Below, piece by piece: positions 47,830 through 56,197 of a stretch of 62,153 nucleotides of DNA. Source of the stretch: Mycobacteriales bacterium (GTDB taxonomy: Bacteria > Actinomycetota > Actinomycetes > BP-191); assembly GCA_035714365.1 (NCBI GenBank), contig DASTMB010000053.1:1-62153 (forward strand), given 5' to 3'. Under the pieces are notes generated by a model. It saw only the letters and a list, made by a program, of their open reading frames with translations, did no database searches and was not told the DNA's origin. Numbering within the stretch: the first letter of the stretch is position 1; every line of letters begins with the position of its first letter. The position numbers and the translations under genes were made by a program.

Positions 47830-50691
47830 ATGCGCCTGCCGCTGCGGGCCGCCCTTGTCGCCGCGCTCGTCGCCGCGCCGCTCGCGGTGCTGCCCGCCGC
47901 CCCCGCCGCGGCCGAGGAGGTCTACCCGCGCCCGGCGGACGGCGTGTTCCAGATCGAGGGGCACGGCTGGGGGCACGGCCACGGCCTGAGCCAGTGGGGC
48001 GCCGAGGGCGCCGCCCGCCAGGGCGTGGGCTACACGCAGATCCTCAACGCCTACTACCCGGGCACCGCGCAGCAGGCGCTGGCGGCGCGGACCATCCGGG
48101 TGCTGATCGGCGAGGACGACCACACCGACGTCGTCACCCGCCCGGCGACCGGCCTCGCCGTCCGCGACCTGGCCAGCGGCGCGCGGTACACGCTGCCGTC
48201 CGGACCCACCCGCTGGCGCCTCGTCGGCGACGGCGCCGGGCTGCACGTGCAGGGCTACAACTCGGGCTGGTCCACCTGGTCCACCAGTGGCAGGAGCGCG
48301 TGGAGCGGGCCGCTGCAGTTCGAGGGCGCGACGCCGCTGCGGCTCTACCTCCCGGACGGCAGCGCGCGCGACTACCGCGGCGTGCTCCGCGCCGTCCGCA
48401 CCGGCACCTCGACCCTCAACGTCGTCAACGCGCTCGACCTCGAGCACTACCTGTACGGCGTCGTCCCGCGCGAGTCGTCCGCGTCGTTCCAGGCCGAGGC
48501 GCTCAAGGCACAGTCGGTCGCCGCGCGCTCGTACGCCGCGTACAAGCTCGACCACGTCGCCTCCGGGTCGACGTACGACATCTGCTCCACGACGTCCTGC
48601 CAGGTCTACGGCGGCGTCCGGCTCATCACCGCGAGCGGCTCCACGATCGAGCTCGAGGCCGCCGCCACCACCAACGCCGTCAACGCCACCAAGGGCGTCA
48701 CCCGCACCTACGGCGGCAAGGCGATCTTCGCGGAGTTCTCCTCCTCCAACGGCGGCTGGTCGACGAACGGCTCGCAGTCCTACCTCGCCGCGAAGGCCGA
48801 CCCGTGGGACGCGATCGCGTCGCCGCACCACTACTGGACCGCGCAGGTGACGGCGGCGCAGCTCGAGGCGCGGTACCCGGCGGTCGGGCACCTGCTGCGG
48901 CTGCGGGTCACCCAGCGCGACGGCAACGGCGACTGGGGCGGCCGGGTCAAGACGGTGGTGCTGGAGGGCGTCAGCTCGTCCGGCGCCGCCACGTCGGTCA
49001 CGACGACCGGCGGCGGCGTCTACAACGCCAACCCGTGGCCGCGCTCCGCCGGCGGCCTGCGCGGCTCGTGGTGGCACGTGCGCGCGACGTACGCCGCGGC
49101 CGTCGTCTCCAAGAGCACCGCGCCGCGGCTGGTCCGCCCGCCTGGCGCGGCGAAGGGCGACCTCGTCGCGACCGTGAAGAACACCGGCGCGCAGGCCTGG
49201 CCGACCGCCGGGCTGCACCTCGCCGTCGCGTCGCCGCTCGGCGCCGCCGACCCGCTCGCCGGCGGCAGCACCAGGCCCGGCGCGTTCGCCGGCAACGTCA
49301 CCCGCTCCGGCGCGAGCACCGTCGAGCCGGGCGAGGTCGCGAAGTTCGTCGTCCACCTCGACGCGTCCGGCGTCAACGCCGGCACCTACGCCAGGTCCTA
49401 CGTCGTCCGCATCGGCAGCGGCGGCGGCTTCGGCCAGGCGGTCACCTGGTCGGTGCCGGTCGTCAACCCCGTCTTCACGTCGGCCCTCGGCAGCGTCGTC
49501 GCCGCCGGCTCCACCGCGAGCACCGACGCCGACGCGCCGCCCGCCGTCTGGTCCGACGGCACCGTCGTCGTGCCGCGCACGGGCACGGTGTCGTTGCGCG
49601 TGCGCATCAAGAACACCGGCAACGTCGCCTGGCCGGTCAACGGCGCCGTCCGGCTGATGACCTCCGACGCGCGCGGCCGGGAGAGCGCCTCCGCCGGCTC
49701 GGACTGGCTGTCGAGGACCACCGTGTCGCCGGTCACCGGCGTCGAGGGCGTCTCCGGCGCGACCAGCGTCGCGCCGGGGCAGGTCGGCGTGTTCCCGCTG
49801 ACGATCCACGGCAACGGCCTCGCCGCCGGCGTGACCACGGAGGCGTTCGAGGCCGCGTGGAACGGCTACCACTGGCTCGACGGCGCGAAGGCGACGCTGC
49901 GCGTGGTCCGCGTCGACCCGGCCGTCTCGCGGCTCGCGATGCTGCACGCCGGCCCGGCCGCGAGCACCAGGCTGGTCGCGTACCCGGGCGACCGGCGGAC
50001 GCTGGTGATCCGGCTGCGCAACCTCGGCGGCGCCGCCTGGCCGGTCGCCGGCAGCGAGGTGCTCGCCACCGCCAACCCGTCCGGCCGCGCCGACGCGCTG
50101 CGGACCAGCACCTGGCTCTCCGCGACCCAGCCGGGTCGCCTCGCGGCCAACGTCTCCCGCCCGGGCGTCGCGGCCGTCTACCCCGGCGAGGTCGGCGAGT
50201 ACCGCGTCCCGATCGACCCCACCAACCGCGCGGCGGGCACGTACGGCGAGTGGTTCCAGGCCACCGCCGGCGCGACCCGCTACGGCCCGGTCGCCGGGAC
50301 CAGCGTGTCGCTGACGGCGGCGGCGTTCACCGGCTCGCTCACCCGCTACACGACCGGGCTCGTCGTGCCGGCGACGGGGACGGCGACGTTCTCCTTCGAC
50401 CTGAAGAACACCGGCAACACCGTCTGGCAGGTCGGCGGCTCGGTCCGCGTCACCGCGCCGTCCGCCTCGAAGACCGCCACCTGGCTCACCGCGACCCGCC
50501 CCGGCGCCGTCACGGGCAACCTCACCCGCGCCGGCGCGGGGGACGTGCGGCCCGGCGAGGTGGCGCGGTTCGCGTTCACCCTCGGCGGCAACGGCCGCGC
50601 GCCCGGGTCGTACCGGGAGACGTTCGGCGTGGGCTGGGAGGCGTGGCGTGCGATGGTTCTCTCCGTGCCGGTGACCTACACGATCCGCTGA
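47830..50691 (+). CDS. SpoIID/LytB-domain secreted protein with four NBR1-Ig-like repeats
   Basis: 953-aa exported protein. Signal peptide AALVAALVAAPLAVLPAAPA. The HGWGHGHGLSQWGAEGAA motif is at the N-terminus; the SpoIID core follows at about residues 190-330 (LDLEHYLYGVVPRESSASF, EALKAQSVAARSYAAYKL). SpoIID proteins are lytic transglycosylases acting on stem-less peptidoglycan strands. From about residue 440 there are four repeats 131-145 residues apart, marked by VKNTGAQAWP, IKNTGNVAWPVNG, LRNLGGAAWPVAG and LKNTGNTVWQVGG, Ig-like domains of the NBR1 central type. ATG at 47830 with GAGGAGG 5 nt upstream. Confidence 0.88.
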   Translation: MRLPLRAALVAALVAAPLAVLPAAPAAAEEVYPRPADGVFQIEGHGWGHGHGLSQWGAEGAARQGVGYTQILNAYYPGTAQQALAARTIRVLIGEDDHTDVVTRPATGLAVRDLASGARYTLPSGPTRWRLVGDGAGLHVQGYNSGWSTWSTSGRSAWSGPLQFEGATPLRLYLPDGSARDYRGVLRAVRTGTSTLNVVNALDLEHYLYGVVPRESSASFQAEALKAQSVAARSYAAYKLDHVASGSTYDICSTTSCQVYGGVRLITASGSTIELEAAATTNAVNATKGVTRTYGGKAIFAEFSSSNGGWSTNGSQSYLAAKADPWDAIASPHHYWTAQVTAAQLEARYPAVGHLLRLRVTQRDGNGDWGGRVKTVVLEGVSSSGAATSVTTTGGGVYNANPWPRSAGGLRGSWWHVRATYAAAVVSKSTAPRLVRPPGAAKGDLVATVKNTGAQAWPTAGLHLAVASPLGAADPLAGGSTRPGAFAGNVTRSGASTVEPGEVAKFVVHLDASGVNAGTYARSYVVRIGSGGGFGQAVTWSVPVVNPVFTSALGSVVAAGSTASTDADAPPAVWSDGTVVVPRTGTVSLRVRIKNTGNVAWPVNGAVRLMTSDARGRESASAGSDWLSRTTVSPVTGVEGVSGATSVAPGQVGVFPLTIHGNGLAAGVTTEAFEAAWNGYHWLDGAKATLRVVRVDPAVSRLAMLHAGPAASTRLVAYPGDRRTLVIRLRNLGGAAWPVAGSEVLATANPSGRADALRTSTWLSATQPGRLAANVSRPGVAAVYPGEVGEYRVPIDPTNRAAGTYGEWFQATAGATRYGPVAGTSVSLTAAAFTGSLTRYTTGLVVPATGTATFSFDLKNTGNTVWQVGGSVRVTAPSASKTATWLTATRPGAVTGNLTRAGAGDVRPGEVARFAFTLGGNGRAPGSYRETFGVGWEAWRAMVLSVPVTYTIR

Positions 50692-50695
50692 CCGC

Positions 50696-51790
50696 GTGAC
50701 GCGGGTCGGCTTCCTGCTGGAGCAGTGCCTCGCGCCCGTCCCCGGGGGGACGGCGCGGTACTCGCGCGAGCTCGCCGCCGCCCTGGCCGCGACCGCGCCG
50801 GACGGGTGCGGCGTCGACGGGTGGACGGCGTTGCACGCCTCGACGGCGGCCGCGGTCGTGCCGGGCGTGGCGGGGCCGCACCGGCTGCCGCTCGGCCGCC
50901 GGCCGCTGATCGCGGCCTGGGAGCGCGGCGTCGGGCCGGTGCCGCGCGCCGACCTCGTGCACGCGCCGACGCTGCTCGCGCCGCCCCGGCGCGGCCGGCC
51001 GCTCGTCGTGACGGTCCACGACGCCGTGCCGTGGACCCACCCGGAGACGCTGACGCAACGCGGCGTGGCCTGGCACCGGCGGATGGGCGCGCGGGTGGCC
51101 GCGTCCGCCGACCTGGTGATCGTGCCGACGGCGGCGGTGCGCGCGGACCTGGCGGAGTTCCTCGACATCGGCGACCGGGTGCGGGTCGTGCCGGAGGGCG
51201 CCGACACGATCGCCGTCCCGGCCGACGCCGCCGCCCGGCGCGACCGGCTCGGCCTGCCGGAGCGGTACCTCTGCACGCTCGCCACGCTGGAGCCGCGCAA
51301 GGGCCTCGACGTCGCGCTGTCGGCGCTGGCCGAGGCCCCGGCGCCGGACCTGCCGCTCGTCGTGGTCGGCCAGCCCGGCTGGGGCGGCGTCGACCTCGAC
51401 GCGACCGCCGGCTCGCTCGGCCTCGCCGCCGACCGGGTGCGCGCGCTCGGGCGGCTGCCCGACGACGACCTGGCCGCCGTCCTCGCCGGCGCGCTGGCGC
51501 TGGTGGCGCCGTCGCGGGCGGAGGGGTTCGGGCTGCCGGTCGCCGAGGCGATGGCGGCGGGCGTGCCCGTCGTCTGCTCGGACGCCGCCGCCCTGGTCGA
51601 GGTCACCGCCGGCGCCGCGCTGACCGTCCCCGTCGGCGACGTGCTCGCGCTCGCCGAGGCGCTGGGGGAGGTCGCGACCGACGAGGCGTTGCGCGCCCGG
51701 CTCGTCGCGGCCGGGCTCGCCCGCGCGGCGGACCTGACCTGGCGCAACGCCGCCGAGGCCACCTGGGCGGTGTACGGGGAGCTGCTGTGA
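50696..51790 (+). CDS. Glycosyltransferase family 4 protein
   Basis: 364-aa GT-B glycosyltransferase starting with GTG 4 nt after the SpoIID gene. N-lobe: TRVGFLLEQCLAPVPGGTAR, ADLVHAPTLLAPP, VVTVHDAVPWTHPETL; C-lobe: CTLATLEPRKGLDVALSAL, VVVGQPGWGGVDL, and the donor-binding APSRAEGFGLPVAEAMAAGV. It is similar to the GT4 at 52270 and to the one at 31815, pointing to mannosyl- or rhamnosyl-type transfer. Its TGA overlaps the GTG of the GNAT gene. Confidence 0.92.
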   Translation: MTRVGFLLEQCLAPVPGGTARYSRELAAALAATAPDGCGVDGWTALHASTAAAVVPGVAGPHRLPLGRRPLIAAWERGVGPVPRADLVHAPTLLAPPRRGRPLVVTVHDAVPWTHPETLTQRGVAWHRRMGARVAASADLVIVPTAAVRADLAEFLDIGDRVRVVPEGADTIAVPADAAARRDRLGLPERYLCTLATLEPRKGLDVALSALAEAPAPDLPLVVVGQPGWGGVDLDATAGSLGLAADRVRALGRLPDDDLAAVLAGALALVAPSRAEGFGLPVAEAMAAGVPVVCSDAAALVEVTAGAALTVPVGDVLALAEALGEVATDEALRARLVAAGLARAADLTWRNAAEATWAVYGELL

Positions 51791-52197
51791 CGGTCGCCCC
51801 CCTCACGCCCGACCGCTACGACGCCGCCGTCGCGCTCTGGCACGAGGCCGGGCTGACCCGGCCGTGGAACGACCCGCACGACGACCTGCGCCGGGCGGTG
51901 GACGGCCCCGCCTCCACCGTGCTCGGCGCCGTCGACGACGGGCGGCTGGTCGGCACCGCGATGGTCGGCCACGACGGGCACCGCGGCTGGGTCTACTACC
52001 TCGCCGTCGCGACCGACCGGCGGCGCCACGGCGTCGGCACGGCGCTGATGCGCGCCTGCGAGGAGTGGGTCGTCGCGCGGGGCGTCCCGGCGTTGATGCT
52101 CATGGTCCGGCACGGCAACGAGGCCGCCGCCGGCTTCTACGAACGCCTCGGCTACGGCCGGTCCGAGGTGAACGTCTACGCCCGCCGGTTGGACTAA
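51787..52197 (+). CDS. GNAT acetyltransferase (YpeA-like)
   Basis: 136-aa GCN5-related acetyltransferase, similar to YpeA. VTVAPLTPDRYDAAVALWHE at the N-terminus, GRLVGTAMVGHDGHRGWVYY, the acetyl-CoA loop VATDRRRHGVGTALMRACE (R-x-x-G-x-G/A), and HGNEAAAGFYERLGYGRSEV at the C-terminus. GTG at 51787 overlaps the upstream TGA. It lies between two GT4 genes; an amino-sugar substrate is possible, but YpeA-type enzymes are poorly characterised. Confidence 0.88.
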   Translation: MTVAPLTPDRYDAAVALWHEAGLTRPWNDPHDDLRRAVDGPASTVLGAVDDGRLVGTAMVGHDGHRGWVYYLAVATDRRRHGVGTALMRACEEWVVARGVPALMLMVRHGNEAAAGFYERLGYGRSEVNVYARRLD

Positions 52198-52269
52198 CGG
52201 CGTCGGAACGGCCGCGAGGGGAATAGGCTCAGGGGAGCGGATGGTCCGCCGGAAGGAGCCCGTAGCCAG

Positions 52270-53394
52270 TTGTCCCCGCGCGTGCTGGTGGACGCCACGG
52301 CCGTACCCGCCGACCGTGGCGGCGTCGGGCGTTACGTCGACGGGCTGATCGAGGCGCTGGACCGGGCCGACGCGGACCTGGCTATCGTCTGCCAGCGCGC
52401 CGACGCCGACCGCTACGGCCGCAGCGCCCCGAGCGCGCGGATCGTCGCCGGACCGGCCGCGATCGCGCACCGCCCGGCGCGGCTCGCCTGGGAGCAGACC
52501 GGGCTGCCGATCGTCGCGCAGCAGGTCCAGGCCGACGTCATCCACTCGCCGCACTACACGCTGCCGCTGCGTGCCGGCCGGCCGGTCGTCGTGACGCTGC
52601 ACGACGCGACGTTCTTCAGCGAGCCGGAGCTGCACACGGCGGTCAAGGGCTCGTTCTTCCGCTCCGCGATCCGCACCGCCGTGCGCCGCGCTGCGCGCTG
52701 CATCGTGCCGTCGAAGGCGACCCGCGACGAGATGATCCGCGTGGTCGACGCCGACCCGACCCGGCTGGACGTGGCGTACCACGGCGTCGACCAGGCGATG
52801 TTCCACCCGCCGTCCGAGGCGGAGGTCGCGCGGGTGCAGGGCCGGCTCGGCCTGTCCACCGGCTACGTCGCCTTCCTCGGCATGCTGGAGCCACGCAAGA
52901 ACGTCCCCGCGCTGGTGCGCGCCTGGGTCGCGACCTGCGAGGGCCGCGACGAGCCGCCGGCGCTGGTGCTCGGCGGCGCGGCCGGCTGGGACGAGGACGT
53001 CGACGCGGCCGTCGCCGAGGTGCCCGCCCACCTGCGCTGCCTGCGCCCCGGCTACCTGCCGATCCGCGACCTGCCCGGCTTCCTCGGCGGCGCGCTGGTC
53101 GTCGCCTACCCGAGCCACGGCGAGGGGTTCGGCCTGCCGGTGCTCGAGGCGATGGCCTGCGGCGCGGCGGTGCTGACGACGCCGCGGCTGTCGCTGCCGG
53201 AGGTCGGCGGCGACGCCGTCGCCTACACCGAGCCGGACGTCGGCGCGATCGCGACGGCCCTCGGCGGGCTGCTCGACGACCCCGACCGGCGGGCGCGGCT
53301 CGGCGCGGCCGGCCTCGCCCGCAGCCGGGAGTTCACCTGGGCGGCGAGCGCCGAGGCGCACCTCGCCTCGTACGCCCGCGCCGTCGGTGACTGA
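52270..53394 (+). CDS. Glycosyltransferase family 4 protein
   Basis: 374-aa GT-B glycosyltransferase. N-lobe: RVLVDATAVPADRGGVGRYV, DVIHSPHYTLPL, VVVTLHDATFFSEPELHTAV; C-lobe: VAFLGMLEPRKNVPALVRAW, LGGAAGWDEDVDAAV, and YPSHGEGFGLPVLEAMACGA with the E-x7-E pattern. The start is the TTG at 52270: a GGAAGGAG sits about 11 nt upstream, and no nearer start keeps the N-terminal strand. A TAGGCT box (52224-52229) suggests a separate internal promoter. The stop overlaps the next gene by 8 bp. Confidence 0.9.
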   Translation: MSPRVLVDATAVPADRGGVGRYVDGLIEALDRADADLAIVCQRADADRYGRSAPSARIVAGPAAIAHRPARLAWEQTGLPIVAQQVQADVIHSPHYTLPLRAGRPVVVTLHDATFFSEPELHTAVKGSFFRSAIRTAVRRAARCIVPSKATRDEMIRVVDADPTRLDVAYHGVDQAMFHPPSEAEVARVQGRLGLSTGYVAFLGMLEPRKNVPALVRAWVATCEGRDEPPALVLGGAAGWDEDVDAAVAEVPAHLRCLRPGYLPIRDLPGFLGGALVVAYPSHGEGFGLPVLEAMACGAAVLTTPRLSLPEVGGDAVAYTEPDVGAIATALGGLLDDPDRRARLGAAGLARSREFTWAASAEAHLASYARAVGD

Positions 53395-54286
53395 GGCCCC
53401 CGTCCGGGTCGTCACCGTCACGTACTGGCCCGGCGACGCGCTGGGGTCGTTCCTCTCCTCGCTGCGCACCGCCACCGCCCGCGAGACGCACGTCGTGCTC
53501 GCCGACAACGGTTCCGGGGACGGCGTGCCCGAGGCCGCGGCCGCCGCGTACCCGGAGGCGACGCTGCTGCCGACCGGCGGCAACCTCGGCTACGGCGGCG
53601 GCGCCAACGCCGGCGCGCGCGGCGGCGACGAGCCGTGGCTGGTCGTCGCGAACCCCGACATCACCTGGCGCCCCGGCTCGCTGGACGAGCTGCTGAAGGC
53701 CACCGAGCGCTGGCCGGACGGCGGGGCGTTCGGCCCGGCGATCGTCACACCCGAGGGCGCGCTGTACCCGAGCGCGCGCGGCTTCCCGTCGCTGTCGCGC
53801 GGCATCGGCCACGCCCTGCTCGGCTGGTGGTGGCCCGCCAACCCGTGGACCAAGGCGTACCGCCGCGAGTCCGGCGGCCCGGTCGAGGCGCCGGCCGGCT
53901 GGCTGTCCGGGTCCTGCCTGCTGCTGCGGCGCGCGGCGTTCGACGCGGTCGGCGGCTTCGACCCCGCGTACTTCATGTACTTCGAGGACCTCGACCTCTG
54001 CCGCCGCCTCGCCGACGCCGGCTGGCGGTCCGTCTACGTTCCGTCGGCCGTCGTCGAGCACACCGGCGCGCACTCGACCCGGCGGTCCCGCAAGGCGATG
54101 CTGCGCGCGCACCACGCCAGCGCGTACCGGTACCTCGCCGGGCAGTACGCCGGGCCGTTCTGGCTGCCGGTGCGGGCGGCGTTGCGGCTCGGGCTGGCCC
54201 TCCGCTACGCGCTGTCGCTCGTCGTGCGCGAGCTCGGCGAGGGGGCGAAGCCGACCCGGTCGGCGGACCTGCTGCGGGAGGGCTGA
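53387..54286 (+). CDS. wbbL: Rhamnosyltransferase-like glycosyltransferase family 2 (WbbL type)
   Basis: 299-aa GT-A enzyme. VRVVTVTYWPGDALGSFLSS, VLADNGSGDGVPEAAA, PTGGNLGYGGGANAGAR, VVANPDITWRPGSLDELL (metal site), SGSCLLLRRAAFDAVGGFDP and YFEDLDLCRRLADAGW. The order matches WbbL, which adds L-rhamnose from dTDP-rhamnose to decaprenyl-pyrophosphate-GlcNAc in the arabinogalactan linker. The assignment is supported by rml genes in the window and by the following pyrophosphorylase and fbi genes, as in mycobacteria. GTG overlaps the upstream stop; TGA overlaps the next ATG. Another rhamnosyl acceptor is possible. Confidence 0.85.
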   Translation: MTEAPVRVVTVTYWPGDALGSFLSSLRTATARETHVVLADNGSGDGVPEAAAAAYPEATLLPTGGNLGYGGGANAGARGGDEPWLVVANPDITWRPGSLDELLKATERWPDGGAFGPAIVTPEGALYPSARGFPSLSRGIGHALLGWWWPANPWTKAYRRESGGPVEAPAGWLSGSCLLLRRAAFDAVGGFDPAYFMYFEDLDLCRRLADAGWRSVYVPSAVVEHTGAHSTRRSRKAMLRAHHASAYRYLAGQYAGPFWLPVRAALRLGLALRYALSLVVRELGEGAKPTRSADLLREG

Positions 54287-55341
54287 TGGACGCGGTGCTG
54301 CTCGTCGGGGGCCAGGGGACCCGGCTGCGGCCGCTCACCTGCACCACCCCGAAGCCGATGCTGCCGACGGCCGGCGTGCCGTTCCTCGAGCACCTGCTGG
54401 TGCGCGCGCGCGACGCCGGCGTCGACCACGCCGTGCTGTCGACGTCGTACCGGCCGGAGGTGTTCGAGGGGCACTTCGGCTCCGGGGAGGCGCTCGGCCT
54501 GCGGATCACCTACGTCACCGAGGCCGAGCCGCTCGGCACCGGCGGCGCGATCCGCAACGTCGCCGAGCACCTGCGCGGCGACGACTTCCTCGTCTTCAAC
54601 GGCGACGTCCTCTCCGGCGTCGACCTGCGCGCGCTGGTCGCGGCGCACCGGTCGCGGCACGCCGACGCGACGCTGTACCTCACCGAGGTCGCCGACGCGC
54701 GGGCGTTCGGCTGCGTGCCGACCGACGACGGCGGCCGGGTCACGGCGTTCCTGGAGAAGATGCCGCAGCCCGTCACCAACCGGATCAACGCCGGGTGCTA
54801 CGTCTTCGCGCCGTCCGTCCTCGACGCGATCCCGGCCGGGCGGCCGGTGTCGGTGGAGCGGGAGACGTTCCCGGCGCTGCTGTCCTCCGGCGCGCTCGTC
54901 TACGGGCACGTGGACCGGTCGTACTGGCTGGACCTCGGCACCCCGGCGGCGTTCGTCACCGGCTGCCGCGACCTGGTGCGCGGCGTGGTTCCGTCCGCCG
55001 CGCTGCCCGGCCCGGCCGGGGAGTCGCTGGTGCTCGACGGCGCGGTGGTCGAGGGGGAGGCGACCGGCGGCAGCACCGTCGGGCGCGGCGCGCGGGTCGG
55101 CGTCGACGCGTACGTCGACGGCAGCGTGCTGTTCGACGGCGCCGTGGTCGAGCGGGGCGCGCGGGTGACGCGGTCGGTCGTCGGGCGCGGCGCGCATGTC
55201 GGCGCGGGGACCGTTCTCGACGGCGTCGTCGTGGGGGACGAGGCCCGCATCGGTGCCCGCAACGAGCTGGTGGACGGCGCCCGCGTGTGGCCCGGCGCCG
55301 TCCTCGCCGACGGCGCGGTCCGCTTCAGCCCCGACGCGTAA
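54286..55341 (+). CDS. Nucleotide-sugar pyrophosphorylase (mannose-1-phosphate guanylyltransferase-like)
   Basis: 351-aa NDP-sugar synthase. N-terminal signature AVLLVGGQGTRLRPLTCTTP with KPMLPTAGVPFLEHLLVRA; FLVFNGDVLSGVDLRAL carries the metal-binding Asp; EKMPQPVTNRINAGCYVF follows. The C-terminus is a hexapeptide beta-helix (VGRGARVGVDAYVDGSVLF). It closely fits the mycobacterial Rv3264c-type GDP-mannose pyrophosphorylase, which has the same neighbourhood. It supplies GDP-mannose (or another NDP-sugar) to the glycosyltransferases. ATG overlaps the wbbL-like stop by one base. Confidence 0.88.
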   Translation: MDAVLLVGGQGTRLRPLTCTTPKPMLPTAGVPFLEHLLVRARDAGVDHAVLSTSYRPEVFEGHFGSGEALGLRITYVTEAEPLGTGGAIRNVAEHLRGDDFLVFNGDVLSGVDLRALVAAHRSRHADATLYLTEVADARAFGCVPTDDGGRVTAFLEKMPQPVTNRINAGCYVFAPSVLDAIPAGRPVSVERETFPALLSSGALVYGHVDRSYWLDLGTPAAFVTGCRDLVRGVVPSAALPGPAGESLVLDGAVVEGEATGGSTVGRGARVGVDAYVDGSVLFDGAVVERGARVTRSVVGRGAHVGAGTVLDGVVVGDEARIGARNELVDGARVWPGAVLADGAVRFSPDA

Positions 55342-55411
55342 GGCCCGACGCCCCGCCACGTGTAGGTGGTGCCGGACCGCCCGGTGCCACCCACGAACGC
55401 CTAGGCCGCAC

Positions 55412-55463
55412 GTTCGGGAAGCGTTCTGCGCTTTCACCGTGCGCGGGGCGCTTCCCGGAAGCG
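55412..55463 (+). repeat. Dispersed intergenic repeat, copy C
   Basis: 52-bp element between two convergent genes. It matches the reverse complement of copy A at 44 of 52 positions; the ends (GTTCGGGAAGCG and CGCTTCCCGGAAGCG) are the best conserved. Confidence 0.8.
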
Positions 55464-55481
55464 CCCCGCACCGGCACCTGA

Positions 55482-56168
55482 CTAGATCGCGCCCTTCTCC
55501 GGGGCCTTGCCGTTGTTGCCGCCGTACTTGTCCATGAACTCCTGCATCACCGCGCCGGAGACGTCCGAGCACTGCTGCCGCTCGCCCCACGCCGTGATGA
55601 CGATGTGCTTGTCGTCCGGGAAGTCGGCACGGTCCCACGGCACGACGAGGAACTTGCCGACCGCCGCGTCGGCGGCCTGCTTCAGCGCGTCGATCTGCGC
55701 GTCGGTCGCCTTCTTGTCGTACCAGACGACGGTGTACGCGTGCTCCAGGTTGTGGACCGCGCGCTCGGGGGGCGGGTTCTCGTCGCGCGAGTAGAACTTC
55801 TTCGCGCCCACCGGCAACGGCGTCGGGTTGTGCTGGCCGGACGTCGGCGGCGCCTGCTTGTAGTCGACGTGGTCGCCGTCGCGCTGGGTGTGCTTCGCGG
55901 CGCCGGTCGCCTCGTTCGGGATCTCCTCCGACTTCGCGTCGGAGCACCCGGCGGCGTCGGCGGTGACACCGATGCCGTTCAGCGGCCCGACCTCGTTCTT
56001 CTTCTTGCTCTTGACGCTGAAGTAGACGGACCCGCCGATGAGGGCGAGGCCGACCAGCGCGCTGATGACGATCGTGAGGATCGTCTTCCGCCGCTCCTGG
56101 GCGCGCGCCTTCCGGCGCTGCTCCTCGATGATCCGGCGCCGGTCGTTCTCAGGTGATCGCTTGGCCAC
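55482..56168 (-). CDS. DUF3105 membrane protein
   Basis: 228-aa protein. Cytoplasmic charged N-terminus (MAKRSPENDRRRIIEEQRRK), one membrane helix (ILTIVISALVGLALIGGSVYF, shown by its position at about 30-50), then an extracytoplasmic DUF3105 domain: HVDYKQAPPTSGQHNPTPLP, ERAVHNLEHAYTVVWYDKKA, FLVVPWDRADFPDDKHIVIT, AWGERQQCSDVSG. Conserved His and acidic residues suggest metal binding, but the family has no known function. GTG at 56168 with TACACT 7 nt upstream. Confidence 0.9.
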   Translation of the reverse strand: MAKRSPENDRRRIIEEQRRKARAQERRKTILTIVISALVGLALIGGSVYFSVKSKKKNEVGPLNGIGVTADAAGCSDAKSEEIPNEATGAAKHTQRDGDHVDYKQAPPTSGQHNPTPLPVGAKKFYSRDENPPPERAVHNLEHAYTVVWYDKKATDAQIDALKQAADAAVGKFLVVPWDRADFPDDKHIVITAWGERQQCSDVSGAVMQEFMDKYGGNNGKAPEKGAI

Positions 56169-56175
56169 GGGCGGG

Positions 56176-56181
56176 AGTGTA
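56176..56181 (-). promoter_or_regulatory. -10 box of leaderless DUF3105 transcript
   Basis: TACACT on the minus strand ends 7 nt before the GTG at 56168. Confidence 0.5.
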
Positions 56182-56197
56182 GTGGTGAAGTGGCCGG

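Noticed and set aside
47800-53583. A very long leftward open frame (1927 codons) through the SpoIID and glycosyltransferase genes
   Set aside because: It is antisense to well-supported genes with clear domains; long shadow frames are expected at this G+C, and the translation is low-complexity Arg/Ala/Gly.
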